DNA of 24,197 bases, from positions 1 through 24,197 of the forward strand of contig NW_008246182.1 of assembly GCF_000281045.1 (NCBI RefSeq), given 5' to 3'. The stretch comes from Saprolegnia diclina VS20 (taxonomy: Eukaryota > Oomycota > Saprolegniomycetes > Saprolegniales > Saprolegniaceae). This document shows, in pieces, positions 11,892 to 21,725 of the stretch (position 1 is its first letter; each line of letters opens with the position of its first letter). The notes beneath the pieces are model-generated. The model was not told where the DNA came from, did not search any database, and saw nothing but the letters and a program-made list of their open reading frames with translations. The position numbers were made by a program, and so were the translations under genes.

Positions 11892-12723
11892 TCAGGTAAG
11901 CTTGTCTACAAAGCGCAGCAAAAGCTGCGTCATTACTTTTTGCTGCTCGAGGATGAGCTCCTGGAAGGTGCGCTGCTGCTCAACAAGTTCTTGGAAGCTG
12001 CGATGCTGCTCCAACATGGTTTGCTGAAAGTCAAGCTGGCGCTGCTCCAACGCCAGGCGTCGTTTTTTGGTTGCTGTTGCTTCGTCTTGCTCCATCGCGT
12101 GCAGGCGGAGGATCTCTTGTAGGTAGCTGTTGGCGTCGACCTTGCGGTTGGGCGGACAACTACGTTCGTGGACCTCTTCGCCTTCTTCGTTCGAGCCGGC
12201 CGACGCAAGGGCAGCGTCGCGAGACAAAATTCGGTCGACCTCGTTGCGCTGGGTCGCGATCTCGACATGGCGCGTCTTCCGCTTGCCCGTTGCGCCCTCT
12301 CGAACAAGTTCGTGGTACTCCATCAAAAGTGTGGTCTTCTCGTCCACCGGGTCCTTGTCACCTAAACATAGTATGACCAATGGACGAAAATATAGCTAGA
12401 AAAGGGCTACCAACTGCTATCGGCGAGGACCGGTCTAGAAACGTCTTGTATATGGTCTTGAGGCGTTGGATGAGGCTATGCTGGGAGACGTCGATTCCTT
12501 CGTCGTAAAGGCACTGGTGAATAGAGCGCCACTGGGCGGCAGGCTTGGCTCCGGCAACGAAGAGACCTTGGTCGCCGAGGACTTGTTGAAGGAGGCGGAT
12601 ATCGTCCGCTTCCCTGTAGACATACCGCGTCTTTCGCTCCTTCTTGACGTCGTCCGCCGAGACGACACGCGATTCGATTTCGCTGCTCTCCTCCGCGGTC
12701 GACGTCTCGGGGTGCGCTGGCAT
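11892..12723 (-). CDS. Myb/SANT-like DNA-binding domain protein
   Basis: Predicted 260 residues from exons 12411-12723 and 11892-12361 (minus strand) with a 49-nt intron (GTAGCC donor, TTTAG acceptor). The first exon carries a Myb/SANT-like three-helix segment (READDIRLLQQVLGD...QWRSIHQCLYDEGIDVSQHSLIQRLKTIYKTFLD). The second gives DEKTTLLMEYHELVRE and then a long Gln/Glu/Leu-rich coiled coil (QRQLDFQQTMLEQHRSFQEL). As I recall, proteins of this layout form large families in Aphanomyces and relatives, some linked to transposons; no search was possible. The start is uncertain: ATG 12723 opens a normal acidic leader, but the same frame has ATGs at 12777 and 12810. The imperfect inverted repeats on both sides raise the chance that the gene belongs to, or came from, a mobile element. 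Confidence 0.72.
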
Positions 12724-13418
12724 GTTGTACGATCGACTTGAAGAATGTCCGACGACAATGATACTAGTTAGCGCCATGACGACCAACGATTTTTTCCCGC
12801 GGAACTGCATATGCTGTTAGGGATATTCCTTGCCAGGATATCGATTGTCTGCAGTTTCTTCACGGCATTTCGGCTCATTTTTGACGGATCGGCCACTCGA
12901 TTTTATGGGAGAGGATGCTTTCTTACAGGTTCCTGCGAGAGTCGATCGCGATAGTATAATTTGTCGTATAATTTCGAATTTCGCAACCCGTCGACGGAAG
13001 TGGATTATACTTTGGATGTCACGAGTGATATCTGATAGCGCGCCATGCGGCGTTATGATGAGTCGTCGGTTTTCCCTCCTGTTTACCCCTCGACTTGACT
13101 AACCAAGTCTCTATAAACTGCAGCAAAGGATAACAAAAAGAATGGCAAAATGGATATTAGGTGGTAAAACGAACAAAACGACAATTTGATTCCCGCAAAT
13201 GTAAATATCATCTATTGCACACATCTTGCACTTGTAAGAGCCTCCGTGGTGTGGGTGCAACGGGGCAGCCAGCGTATTTTAGACCCGAGAAACGATATCA
13301 AATAAGTAGCTAGTAGGATGGGCCGATCCTCTTTCATCTCCCCTAGGCCACTTGGCACCGGTTCCGTACTTGTCGGATGGTCAACGACCTTTCGTAATGC
13401 TGTAGTATTCTTAGTGAT
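12724..13418. other. AT-rich spacer with right inverted repeat
   Basis: Upstream of the Myb/SANT gene and downstream of the exonuclease stop. It is clearly more AT-rich than its surroundings, with two nearby copies of GTATAATTT at about 12953-12972. The right arm of the imperfect inverted repeat is at 13255-13300. An open frame at 12830-13102 has no recognisable product and poor codon use, so I do not call it a gene. Confidence 0.45.
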
Positions 13419-15106
13419 CTACTCGGCGCTTTTCGGTGGCGTCGCAAACAGCTGCAAAGTGCCGTGTTGGGCAGTCGTCGCGACGCCATCGAGCTTGGTC
13501 TGCATCGTCTTGTCCCAGAGGAGTGACGAACGCGGGTCACCGCGCGACGTGCGAATGGAGTGGAGCTCCTTGAGCTCGGTCGTGGGCGGCGTCGTGAGCA
13601 CGAGCAGCATCGACGCCGGTGGCATGTCTGCGCGAACGGACGCGACAAGAGCGGATACGGCGGCCGCATCGAATTCGGTCGGCAGCGCAGCGCGGGCCCA
13701 TGTAAAGTGCGGCGCACAGCCCGTCGTAAGCTGCTGCTTGACGATATGGACAACCTTGTCGAGCGTCGGGCACGGAATGGCGCCGGCTGTGCTTCCGGCG
13801 AGGGACCGGCACGCGCTCGCCGAGTCGACAATCAACGCCGACTTTTTGCGTTTCGCGAGCTCGCTCACGAGCTTTCGCGACGCGTGCTGCTTGGCGTGTG
13901 TGCCTGGAAAGCCCGGGCCTTTTTCGATTTTGAGCTATTGAGATTCAGTTTTGAGATTTGATTTGCCAGCAGAAGGGTGCGCACCTGCGCCAGCTTCATC
14001 GTGCACGTCGCGTCCTCGATACTGCAGTGTCCCGATGCATCGTTTTGAATTTGGAGTTTGAGGTACGTGGCCGTCAAGAAGCGCAGCGCCGACCTAATCA
14101 ACGTTGAGAAAACCCTCGAAAATAATAAAAAATACAGCGGACCGGAACGGCGGGCCCTTGGGGTGCGGGTACAAGAGCGACGTGTCCAAGACGCGGCGGT
14201 GGAGCAAGCGCAGCGCCAAGAGGTCGTTCTCGATCGAATGGCCGACGAGAATCGTGTCGGCGTCCACGAGGGCGAGGACCTTGGCCTGAATCTATGTCTC
14301 GCCAATAAGAAGTCGTTTGCGGATAAGAAGTACGCTACATCGGCAAGGGTGTTGGTGCAGCCTTCCAACGTTTCCTTTGTGATGCCCGAATACTGCGTGC
14401 AATAATCGACAATCCGACATTCGGGCAAAACAAACGCGTCCAAGAGCACCTAATTCCCAAAAAGTCAGTTTGCTGTACGACAAAACAACATATATACCTT
14501 GTACTCTTCGTCAACAATCGAGATGCGCGTGAGCTCGACACCGCGCGTTGTCTTGCACATTTCGCAGTCGAGCGCCAGCATCCGCTGCGATGAGGACGGC
14601 GAGGTCGCTGGCGCCGTCGCGACAAACGCGGTCCCGTCGTCCGCGACCTTGGTGTCGAACGGTAGCGCCCGAAAGTACTCAGCGATTTCATCGTCTGACG
14701 CCACGTAGAACGCTGGGCCCATTTCTTCTTCGGCCTTCTTGAGCTTCTTGATCTTCTTCTTGACCAGCTTTTTTTGCATCTTCTTCGCCGCTTCCTGGTC
14801 GAGCTTGGTCGTCGGCGTGTACAGCAGCGTGGCGTCGACCTTGGGGATTGCGTCGCCGTCGGCGAGGCGCACACCAAACTGAAGGCTATCGGCCGGCGCC
14901 GCGGCTACGATGGAAGGTGCGGCGTCGGTGAGCACAAGCATGACGAGGTATTGCATGGCATCGATGTTGCTGTCGAGGAAGAGGTCGAGGACCATGTCCC
15001 GGACGAGAGCGAGCGAGGGCTTGTCGGCGCTAGCGCCATCGGCGACCAAGACCTCGAACGGCTCGAGGAGACTCGGGCTCGTAGTCGTTGCCTTGCGCTT
15101 CCCCAT
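13419..15106 (-). CDS. DEDDh RNA exonuclease, Rex1/REXO family (apparent frameshift)
   Basis: A 3'-5' RNA exonuclease; relatives trim rRNA, tRNA and snRNA ends in the nucleus. Exons (minus strand): 14498-15106, 14339-14449, 14144-14291, 13985-14093, 13419-13934; introns 47-50 nt. The N-terminal region is followed by a lysine-rich tract (KKMQKKLVKKKIKKLKK) that may be a nuclear signal. Catalytic motifs: ALDCEMC (Asp180, Glu182), GHSIENDL (Asp263), and HCSIEDA with the last His/Asp. The family motif YPHPKGPPFRSALRFL is encoded, but reading it needs a one-base shift near 14161: the minus strand has CACCCAAGG where CACCCCAAGG would be in frame. With that one base the coding length is a multiple of three (497 residues); without it the frame breaks. 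A sequencing error, a real null allele, or an alternative donor at about 14171 that skips the motif are all possible. Confidence 0.85.
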
Positions 15107-15132
15107 GGTGCTGAAAATGCGAATTTGATTTT

Positions 15133-15198
15133 GATTGGTGCATCCTGCCGCGCATCCTCACTTCTGATTGGTGCATCGTCGTGGGCACGCACGCCAAT
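15133..15198 (-). promoter_or_regulatory. CCAAT-box promoter of the exonuclease gene
   Basis: The 12-mer GATTGGTGCATC occurs twice, at 15133-15144 and 15166-15177 (33 bp apart). Read on the gene's own strand each is a CCAAT box. A third CCAAT, in the opposite orientation, is at 15194-15198. The cluster lies 27-92 nt upstream of the ATG at 15106. Confidence 0.55.
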
Positions 15199-15482
15199 CA
15201 ACTGGTGTGATGTTGGACACTATTGTCGGAGATGCACCGACAATATGAATACTACGTAGAGTATCACGACAACGGTAACATAGAATACTACAAAGTCCAC
15301 GAATTGGGTGATGAATGAGAACAGCCCTGTCAACTTTATCTCAAAAATAAGAGAATTCGGGCCGTCGTGCTCCAACGCATCGCCCAAGACAACTTGCCAG
15401 CTACGATAGGCAATGTGTCGGCTACGACCGAGAGCTGCGGCAAAAACGACTGGGTTGCTACTTGATTTCTACAGTGGACAAG
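15199..15482. other. Spacer between exonuclease promoter and scaffold-gene end
   Basis: About 280 bp, AT-richer than the genes, with two copies of GAATACTA around 15246 and 15282. I see no gene in it. Confidence 0.4.
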
Positions 15483-18347
15483 CTATCGTGGCGGCTCTTT
15501 GAGCTTGGAGCTAAAGCCTTGGGGCGGCCGCAAGCGCGGTGGGCTCTTGCCACTGTTGCTTGTCGCTTTGGCTTTTTTGTAGTAGAGTCCTTGGACGGGC
15601 TTGACACCGCGCAATTGCGGGAGTCGGGTCTTGGTCGGGCTTGGTTGTACAAGTTTTGGCGACGGCGCCATGGCGACTCGCTGCGTCGGCGACGGTGCGA
15701 CCGGCTTGTGCACCTGCCGAGGCGACGGTGGCGACGGCTTGACGACGGCGGTTCTTGTGTGGTGTTGGGGCGACCGAAGCGGGGGCTTGACCATCGATTT
15801 TGTTGGTGATGGACCACGAGCTCTTGGCGGCGACAGAGCGCGAGGTTTTGGCGGCGACGGAAGAAAGGACTTGGGTGGGGATGGAAGTTCGGGCTTCAAT
15901 GGCGACGGGTGCCGGTGCTGCTTGGTAGCAATGTGCTTTGGCGACGGAGGCAACGGCTTGAGCGCCGCGGGTGGGCCCGCGCTCAGCGGCATCGGGGAGA
16001 CTTTGGTATCGATCACCTGTCGCTTTCGCAGCGGACTCGCGTCGAGCGTATATTGCAGGCGCTCGTTTTGGTCGTAGACCTTATGCAGCGCTGCATTGTG
16101 CTTTTCAATGACGTGTTGCAGCGTGTGCATGGATGCTGTGAGGTCAGAAAGGTGCGCATCGTGCTCGGCGAGTCGTCGTCCGAGCTAGACAGCAAATACG
16201 TGTGTCACCTCAGAAACCAAAGCCATGTACCTCGAGGTTGACTGAGTTGGCAATCAGCGTTGCGAGCTGCGAGATCTGCGCCACGTCCGTCGCGTAGAGT
16301 GGCACCAGCACTGGAAGCTCAGACGACGACGGATTCCGCGAGGCGTACAAGAGACTGTGCGTGCTGGCACTGGATACGAGACTCTCTTTTTGCGGCCGAA
16401 TGACCCTTGCTTTGGCCGGCGCCTTGGCCTTTCGCCGGCTTCGGAGGTCGTTGGCAGTCGCTTTGGCTTCCTTACACGCCAAGTAGTCGCGTGTCGCGCG
16501 TTGAATACGGTTGGCGGCCGTCACGTGCACTTTGGAGTGGTACCGACGCGGCTTGGGGTTGAGTTTCTTGGCCTTGGCCTCTTGCCACTTGGCGTGCGAC
16601 TGCTGCGCCCGGCGTTTGAAGACGCGGTGGCGGAGCGACCGCTGCAGGACGTGGGCGGCGGCCTGGCGCTGGGCTTCGCGCTGTCGCTTTTGGTCGTTGA
16701 TAGAAGCCTGTTGTTGGCGTTGCAGCTCCGCTCGCTTGTGCGCCTTGTCGCGCACATGCGCTGCGTGGCGCTGTCGAAACGTGTGATGACGTAACGATCG
16801 CAGGATCGTGGATGCGGCGTGCGCTTCTTGCGTGCTCTGCAGCTCTGCGTGCATTTGGGCGTGCAGTGACGCTTCCACGGCTTTGGCGGCCTGTTCTTCG
16901 TCGAGCTGGCGCTGGAGCGCCTTGCGTCGGGTCTCGAGCTCCAACTCCATGTCTCGCTCGGCCTACGGTCCGTTGGTGGCCATTTAGAATAGAGGTTTGC
17001 CATGTCAACCTGCAGACGCGCTTGCTCGGCACGCTCGCTTGCCCGCTTGGCCTTTTCCAGAGCTCGCTTGAGCTGCTGCACCGACTGACGCTTGGCACCG
17101 ATCCCACTTTCATCGTCCTCGTTTTCGTCGTTGTCGGTGTCACCGCTCTTCTCAACGCCGCTTGGAAGATCCATGGACCTGGGCGGCCAAGAGGGTACCT
17201 CGGCGTTCCCGTCCAGGATTGAAATGGTGCCGTCGCACACAGGGTTATCATACTCGGCGCTCGGCTCGACTGCGATCAGCGATGAAGCGTCGGGCATGGC
17301 CGCACTCTCGTCGGCTTCGGAAGCCAACGCGACGTCGAACGCACTAGTTTCCGCTGGTGGTAGCGCTGTGCGATCGCCTTCGATCGCTCCATCGACGGCT
17401 ATTGCAGTGGCGTGGAAGAGACCTTCCGTGTCGTAATAGCCGCCGTCGACAATGTAGTTGCCGTACTCGTCATAGTACCCCGCGGCGGCGTCACTGACCG
17501 CGGCGTTGTCATTGGTTGTTGTCATTGCTGTTGTTGCAGCCGGCGTCGACGCTGGGAAAAACGTGCCTTGCGTGTCGTAGTACCCCGCTGCCGTGATGTA
17601 GAAGCCTCTGGCGTCGTAGTATCCATCCGACGCGGATGCCTCGCTGGCGACCGGTGGTGGCTCGTCGAGTGCAGGTTCGTCCATTGGCTTGGCGACCTCT
17701 TTTGGTCGCCGGTTGCGCATGTAATAGGGGTCTTCGTCCACTTCGTGCTCGGTCGCTGGCGGCGACGTCTCGTCGCGCCTGGCGTCGCTGCTGTTGTTGT
17801 TGCTTTTGGAACTGTTGCCGGTTTGGAGGGGGGCCACGTAGTTGGCTGGAAAGAGGCCTTCGACGCTGGGGCTCGCGGCCAAGTACCCCAGACACCACCC
17901 ATCGTCCTGCTCTTTGGTCACAACGACAATATCGCCAGCGTGTAGTTCGAGCTCGTCCGCCTCTACGACAGTTTGTACATTGGCAAGTTGCGACAGGGTG
18001 GGCTTGTACCTTGGGGAGTGTAGTCGTGCAGGGCGCGGACACGATCTAGCACGTCGGTCTGGTTGCTCCGGAATGGCGGCAGATGCGAGTTGAGCTTGGC
18101 GTGCTCGACCTTGTGCTCGATCTTGCGCACGTAGTTGGACGGGAAGAGACCGACGTCGTCCGGCGCGCCATCGACGTAGCCCTGGCACCAGCCGTCGTCG
18201 AGGTACGCGAGCACTTGAAGCGTGTCGCCAGCGCGCAGCTCCAGCTCGTCGGGCTCTGCGCCAACTGTATGATGCACTCAGAACGTAGATGTGCGTACCT
18301 GTAGGGACATAGTCGTACAGGACGCTGACGGGCGTCGACCCCGCCAT
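15483..18347 (-). CDS. Scaffold protein: two SH3 domains, YYD repeats, IQ-like motifs, proline-rich tail
   Basis: Predicted 893 residues from five exons (minus strand): 18299-18347, 18010-18255, 17010-17962, 16231-16962, 15483-16184; introns 43, 47, 47 and 46 nt. SH3 domain 1 is at about 6-60 (VLYDYVPT, DDGWCQGYV, GLFPSNYV) and SH3 domain 2 at about 88-145 (ALHDYTPQ, DDGWCLGYL, GLFPANYV). An acidic region follows with four YYDxxGxx repeats in two pairs (GYYDARGFYITAAGYYDTQG and GYYDEYGNYIVDGGYYDTEG). Next come a coiled coil and IQ-like motifs (ILRSLRHHTFRQRH, VLQRSLRHRVFKRR, RIQRATRDYLACK) that may bind calmodulin. The last 180 residues repeat PSP/SPPKP units, possible SH3 ligands and proline-directed kinase sites. 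Intron 1 could also end at 18265 (34 nt, three more residues). I know no named orthologue. Promoter-side dyads lie at 18368-18415. Confidence 0.85.
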
Positions 18348-19162
18348 AGCATCAACTGCAATCTGGGGGTTTCGCGCGTGTGTGAAACCAAGGTGCATTT
18401 CACGTGTGTGAAATGGTGAAAAATAAAAAAGTAGCCAGCGCCGCCACCTGCACCAAAATTGACCTTGTGAGAAATGTCGGGGAAGGCTTGCTGACGTCAA
18501 GGATGCACAAACGAGTGGCGTGGCTGCGATGCTGTCTACATTGAGTCTACAGAGTCAAGGCGACATGGTTGAAACAACAAAGCTACAGCGACGTAGTGCC
18601 TTGATCCCCGAGGTGAATGGACTGTACGAGGAGGAAGTAGCTTGCAGCTCCTTGCCGAGAGTACGACGCTGAGTGGACATTCTTCTCCTGAGACGAAGCG
18701 ATCATCTGCAGCCATGCCACATCACATCGTGACCTTGTATGGAGATGATTGGGAGGATGTGGCATCAAATAGTGTATGTAGAACAGAATCGCCGGCAGTG
18801 TTCAGTGCTGTTGCATTTGCACGCTGCCCACAACCCGTTTTTGAAGGATTATTGTGTGGCGGGGCATGCTTGCGTGGCGTATAATGCCTGTGTCCATGTT
18901 GCAGCAATGGCTTGCGACAGAGGTCGCGTTTAACACTATTTGACGCAATAGATCGTTGGTGGTCGCTCTGTATTTCTCACAGGTTCGAAACGGTGTGAAA
19001 TAATAATAATCCGTCGGCATACAAATACCAAGCAACATTTATAAAAACACACGGCGCGTTACACCAGGATCGGGAAAAATACGTTGAACCCGCATTCTTG
19101 GGCTGGACTGCTCGCCGCCGCTGCTGCCAGCTCGTCGCCGTCGCCGCCGCCACCTCGCCGCC
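18348..19162. promoter_or_regulatory. Divergent intergenic region, scaffold gene / CDPK gene
   Basis: An 815-bp region between two divergent starts (18347 minus, 19163 plus). It holds the dyads at 18368-18389, 18396-18415 and 18972-19001. The last 50 bases before the CDPK ATG are an imperfect GCC/GTC triplet run. Short open frames here match nothing. It probably carries both promoters. Confidence 0.55.
18368..18415. repeat. Pair of TTTC/GAAA dyads upstream of the scaffold gene
   Basis: Two inverted repeats in 48 bp. The first has arms GGTTTC and GAAACC separated by ten G/C/T bases (18368-18389). The second has perfect 8-bp arms CATTTCAC and GTGAAATG around GTGT (18396-18415). They lie 21-68 bp upstream of the ATG at 18347, so they may be protein-binding operators or 5'-UTR hairpins. 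Confidence 0.7.
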
Positions 19163-20993
19163 ATGGGATGCCACAGCTCCAAGCCCGACCACGTGGGCAC
19201 GCCGGGCCTGCGCAACATGCGGGCGCCCATGGCTGACGACCACCTGCCCGACGACCTCGCATCCGAGCTTGTCCAGCACACTGTCGTGTCCGACATCAAC
19301 GACATCTTTGAGTTCCACGAGGAGCTCGGGAAGGGCTCCTTTGGCCGCGTCGTCCGCGCCACAAATCGCAAGAGCGGCAAGGTCTGGGCGGTCAAGATCG
19401 TCGACCTCGGCAACGCGCTCGACAAGGTGCGCACTGCCAAGTATGCGCTACAGGTCAAACGATGCGTGTAGAGCTCGCTCCTCAACGAAATTAGCATCGT
19501 CAAGCGGCTCCAGCACCCGAACATCGTGCGCATGATTGCCTCGTACGAAGATGCCAAGCACATGTACATGGTCATGCAGCTGCTTCCTGGCCACGAGCTC
19601 TTTGACCACTTGTACAAGTCGGACAAGACATTCTCCGAGGCCGACGTGCGCAAGCTCATTCTGTGCTTGCTCCGCGCGGTGGCCTACTTGCATTCGAACC
19701 AGATCACGGTACGAATGCAGGCCGCAAGTGCTCTCACACATCGCGTCGTAGCACCGCGACCTCAAGCTGGAGAATTTGCTCTTGGAAAACGAGCTCCAGA
19801 TGACGTCGCTCAAGCTCTGTGACTTTGGTTTGAGCAAATTTATGAAAAAGGGTGAGCGAATGCAAAAATCACTGGGCACGATCGGTACAACCTTGGTCCG
19901 TCCCGAGTTTGAACTCACAATCAATAGACTATGTCGCACCCGAAGTGCTCGACGGCGACTACAACGAAAAGTGTGATCTCTGGAGCATCGGCGTGCTCTG
20001 CTACGAGCTCCTTACGCACAAGTCGCCGTTCCACGGCGAGACGACAGACGAGACGATGGGCAAGATCTTTGATGGCATCCAGCCGAGCTTTTTCCAAGGC
20101 GACATCTGGAAAGACATTTCGCCCGACTGCATCAACTTTATCAAATCGCTCATGCAAGACGACCCGGACGGTACCTATGCGCCTCTTTCGCAGCGGCCTA
20201 AGTGACACCGAACTTAGAGCGGCTCTCGGCCGAGCAAGCGCTCAACCACCGCTGGATGCGCACATCGGCGTCCGGCGTCATTGACGAGAACAAGCGACAG
20301 CTCTTTATGAAGATGGTCAACTTTGGCAAAGGTCAAAACAAACTAAAAAAGACGGCGATGCTCTCGATGGCCATGGGCGTCGGCGAGGCGCACTGCAAGC
20401 CGGAAATCGTCGCCGAGGTCTTTCACAGCATGGACCTCGACAAGAACGGGACGTTGAATGCAACCGAGTTTTGCAAGGCGCTCGAAGACTATGGCATTGG
20501 CCACGACGAAGCCATGGACGCATTTGCCCGCATGGACCAGGTATTTTACCTGTATTTTTTTGCCATTTTTGTTTCATACGGAGCGTGTACTATTGTGATG
20601 TAGAGCAAGCACGGCAAGATCAACTACATTGAGTTTGTCGCTGCGGTCCTCGACGAGTTTGGCGACGAGACAATGAAGGAAGCTTTCTCGATGCTGGATG
20701 CAGAAAAGACGGGGCGCATCTCGGTCGTCGGCCTCCAAAGCGTCTTCAAGAACATTCAAGCGTGCGACCTCCAGGAAATGGTTCAGAGCGCCGATATCAA
20801 GGGCGACGGCACGGTCGACTTCGAGGAGTTCAAGATGATGTTCCAGTCGACGCCCCGCCAGGCGGGACCGAGCATTGCGGCCGTCGTCATTGCCGAGCGA
20901 ACGGCGTCCCGACGAGGCGAGCAGCTGTTTCCGCTCGTCCCGCACGAAGATGTCTCGCCCACCGAAGTGAAAGACGTTAAAGTGTGTCTATAA
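19163..20993 (+). CDS. Calcium-dependent protein kinase (CDPK)
   Basis: Predicted 529 residues from exons 19163-19426, 19472-19708, 19752-19884, 19928-20170, 20218-20540 and 20604-20993 (introns 45, 43, 43, 47 and 63 nt). It begins MGCHSSK: Gly2 is a likely N-myristoylation site and Cys3 a palmitoylation site, placing it on membranes. The kinase domain (about 50-305) has GKGSFG, WAVK (Lys78), HRDLKLEN (168-175), DFG (191-193) and GTIDYVAPEVL. A junction segment, autoinhibitory in relatives, is followed by four EF hands: 365-376 (perfect), 399-410, 432-443 and 464-475. The third ends in Gly instead of Glu and probably binds calcium poorly. The tail of about 50 residues is unassigned. Start ATG 19163 has a strong context (GCCGCCATGGG). 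CDPKs turn calcium signals into phosphorylation and occur in plants, alveolates and oomycetes. Confidence 0.94.
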
Positions 20994-21725
20994 CTCATAT
21001 TTGCATCATGTTTTGGTACACTATCGTCGGAAGCGTAGTGCGTGAATGTGTTTTTCACAGGTGTGTAAAATTGTGTGCCATATATCATTGCATTATAGTA
21101 TGGTCGGCATTTTCACGTGTAACAATACACGCGTGGAAAAGTGGGGAACGCGTGGGAAACACAAGTATACAAACACCAAGCTCATACGTGGCAACCACAT
21201 AAATGGATACAAACCCGAGCCCTACAGAAGCGGGCGTTGTGAAATAGCCCAGTGGTTACTATAAAGCTTCATGTAACCCGTAAGCCTCCTTTTTCCACGC
21301 AGAAAAACTAAGGACAAATCGCATGAACACACTGCTGACAAATAATATACCAGCATCAGAAATGACGCTAAGCATACTGTCTCAACATATTTAAAAAAAA
21401 AAGTTCTTACTCCAAAAGCATGAAGCATGATAAATATGACACATCGCATGTACAGGCTGCGGATATATACTAGCATAAAAATGACGATATAAAAGGTGGC
21501 GTAAATATATATAAAGGTACCTTTCCTCTCTCGATAGTTTATCGTCGTTAGATGCAAGAAGCGTTGCAGCTGGAAACGAGTTGAATGACAAACATAGGGC
21601 TTACCCACCCACCAAGTACAAACCATACTAGCAACAGCCAGGTACAGTGTTAAGCATCAGCAAAAAGGTGGTGATAGTATCAAAGAAGTTATCGAGTCCA
21701 ATGAAAAGAGTTGTATCACACGTAG
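20994..21725. other. AT-rich convergent spacer after the CDPK gene
   Basis: A 732-bp stretch between the stops of the CDPK and the first C2-DysF gene. Its first 150 bases hold two more TTTTCAC-type dyads (21051-21070 and 21110-21140). The rest is AT-rich with many TATATA runs. Open frames are short and without resemblance to known proteins. Confidence 0.45.

Noticed and set aside
12830-13102. 90-codon plus-strand frame in the AT-rich spacer
   Set aside because: Codon use differs from all neighbours, no domain is visible, and the region lies inside the inverted-repeat unit.
18265-18298. 34-nt version of intron 1 in the scaffold gene
   Set aside because: It keeps the frame, but no other intron here is under 43 nt. 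The acceptor nine bases further gives exactly 43 nt and a more typical SH3 sequence. It remains an alternative.
16521-18500. 659-codon minus-strand frame read as one uninterrupted protein
   Set aside because: It reads through two introns of the SH3 scaffold gene. Between them it leaves the SH3 frame and becomes Arg-rich; splicing restores both SH3 domains.
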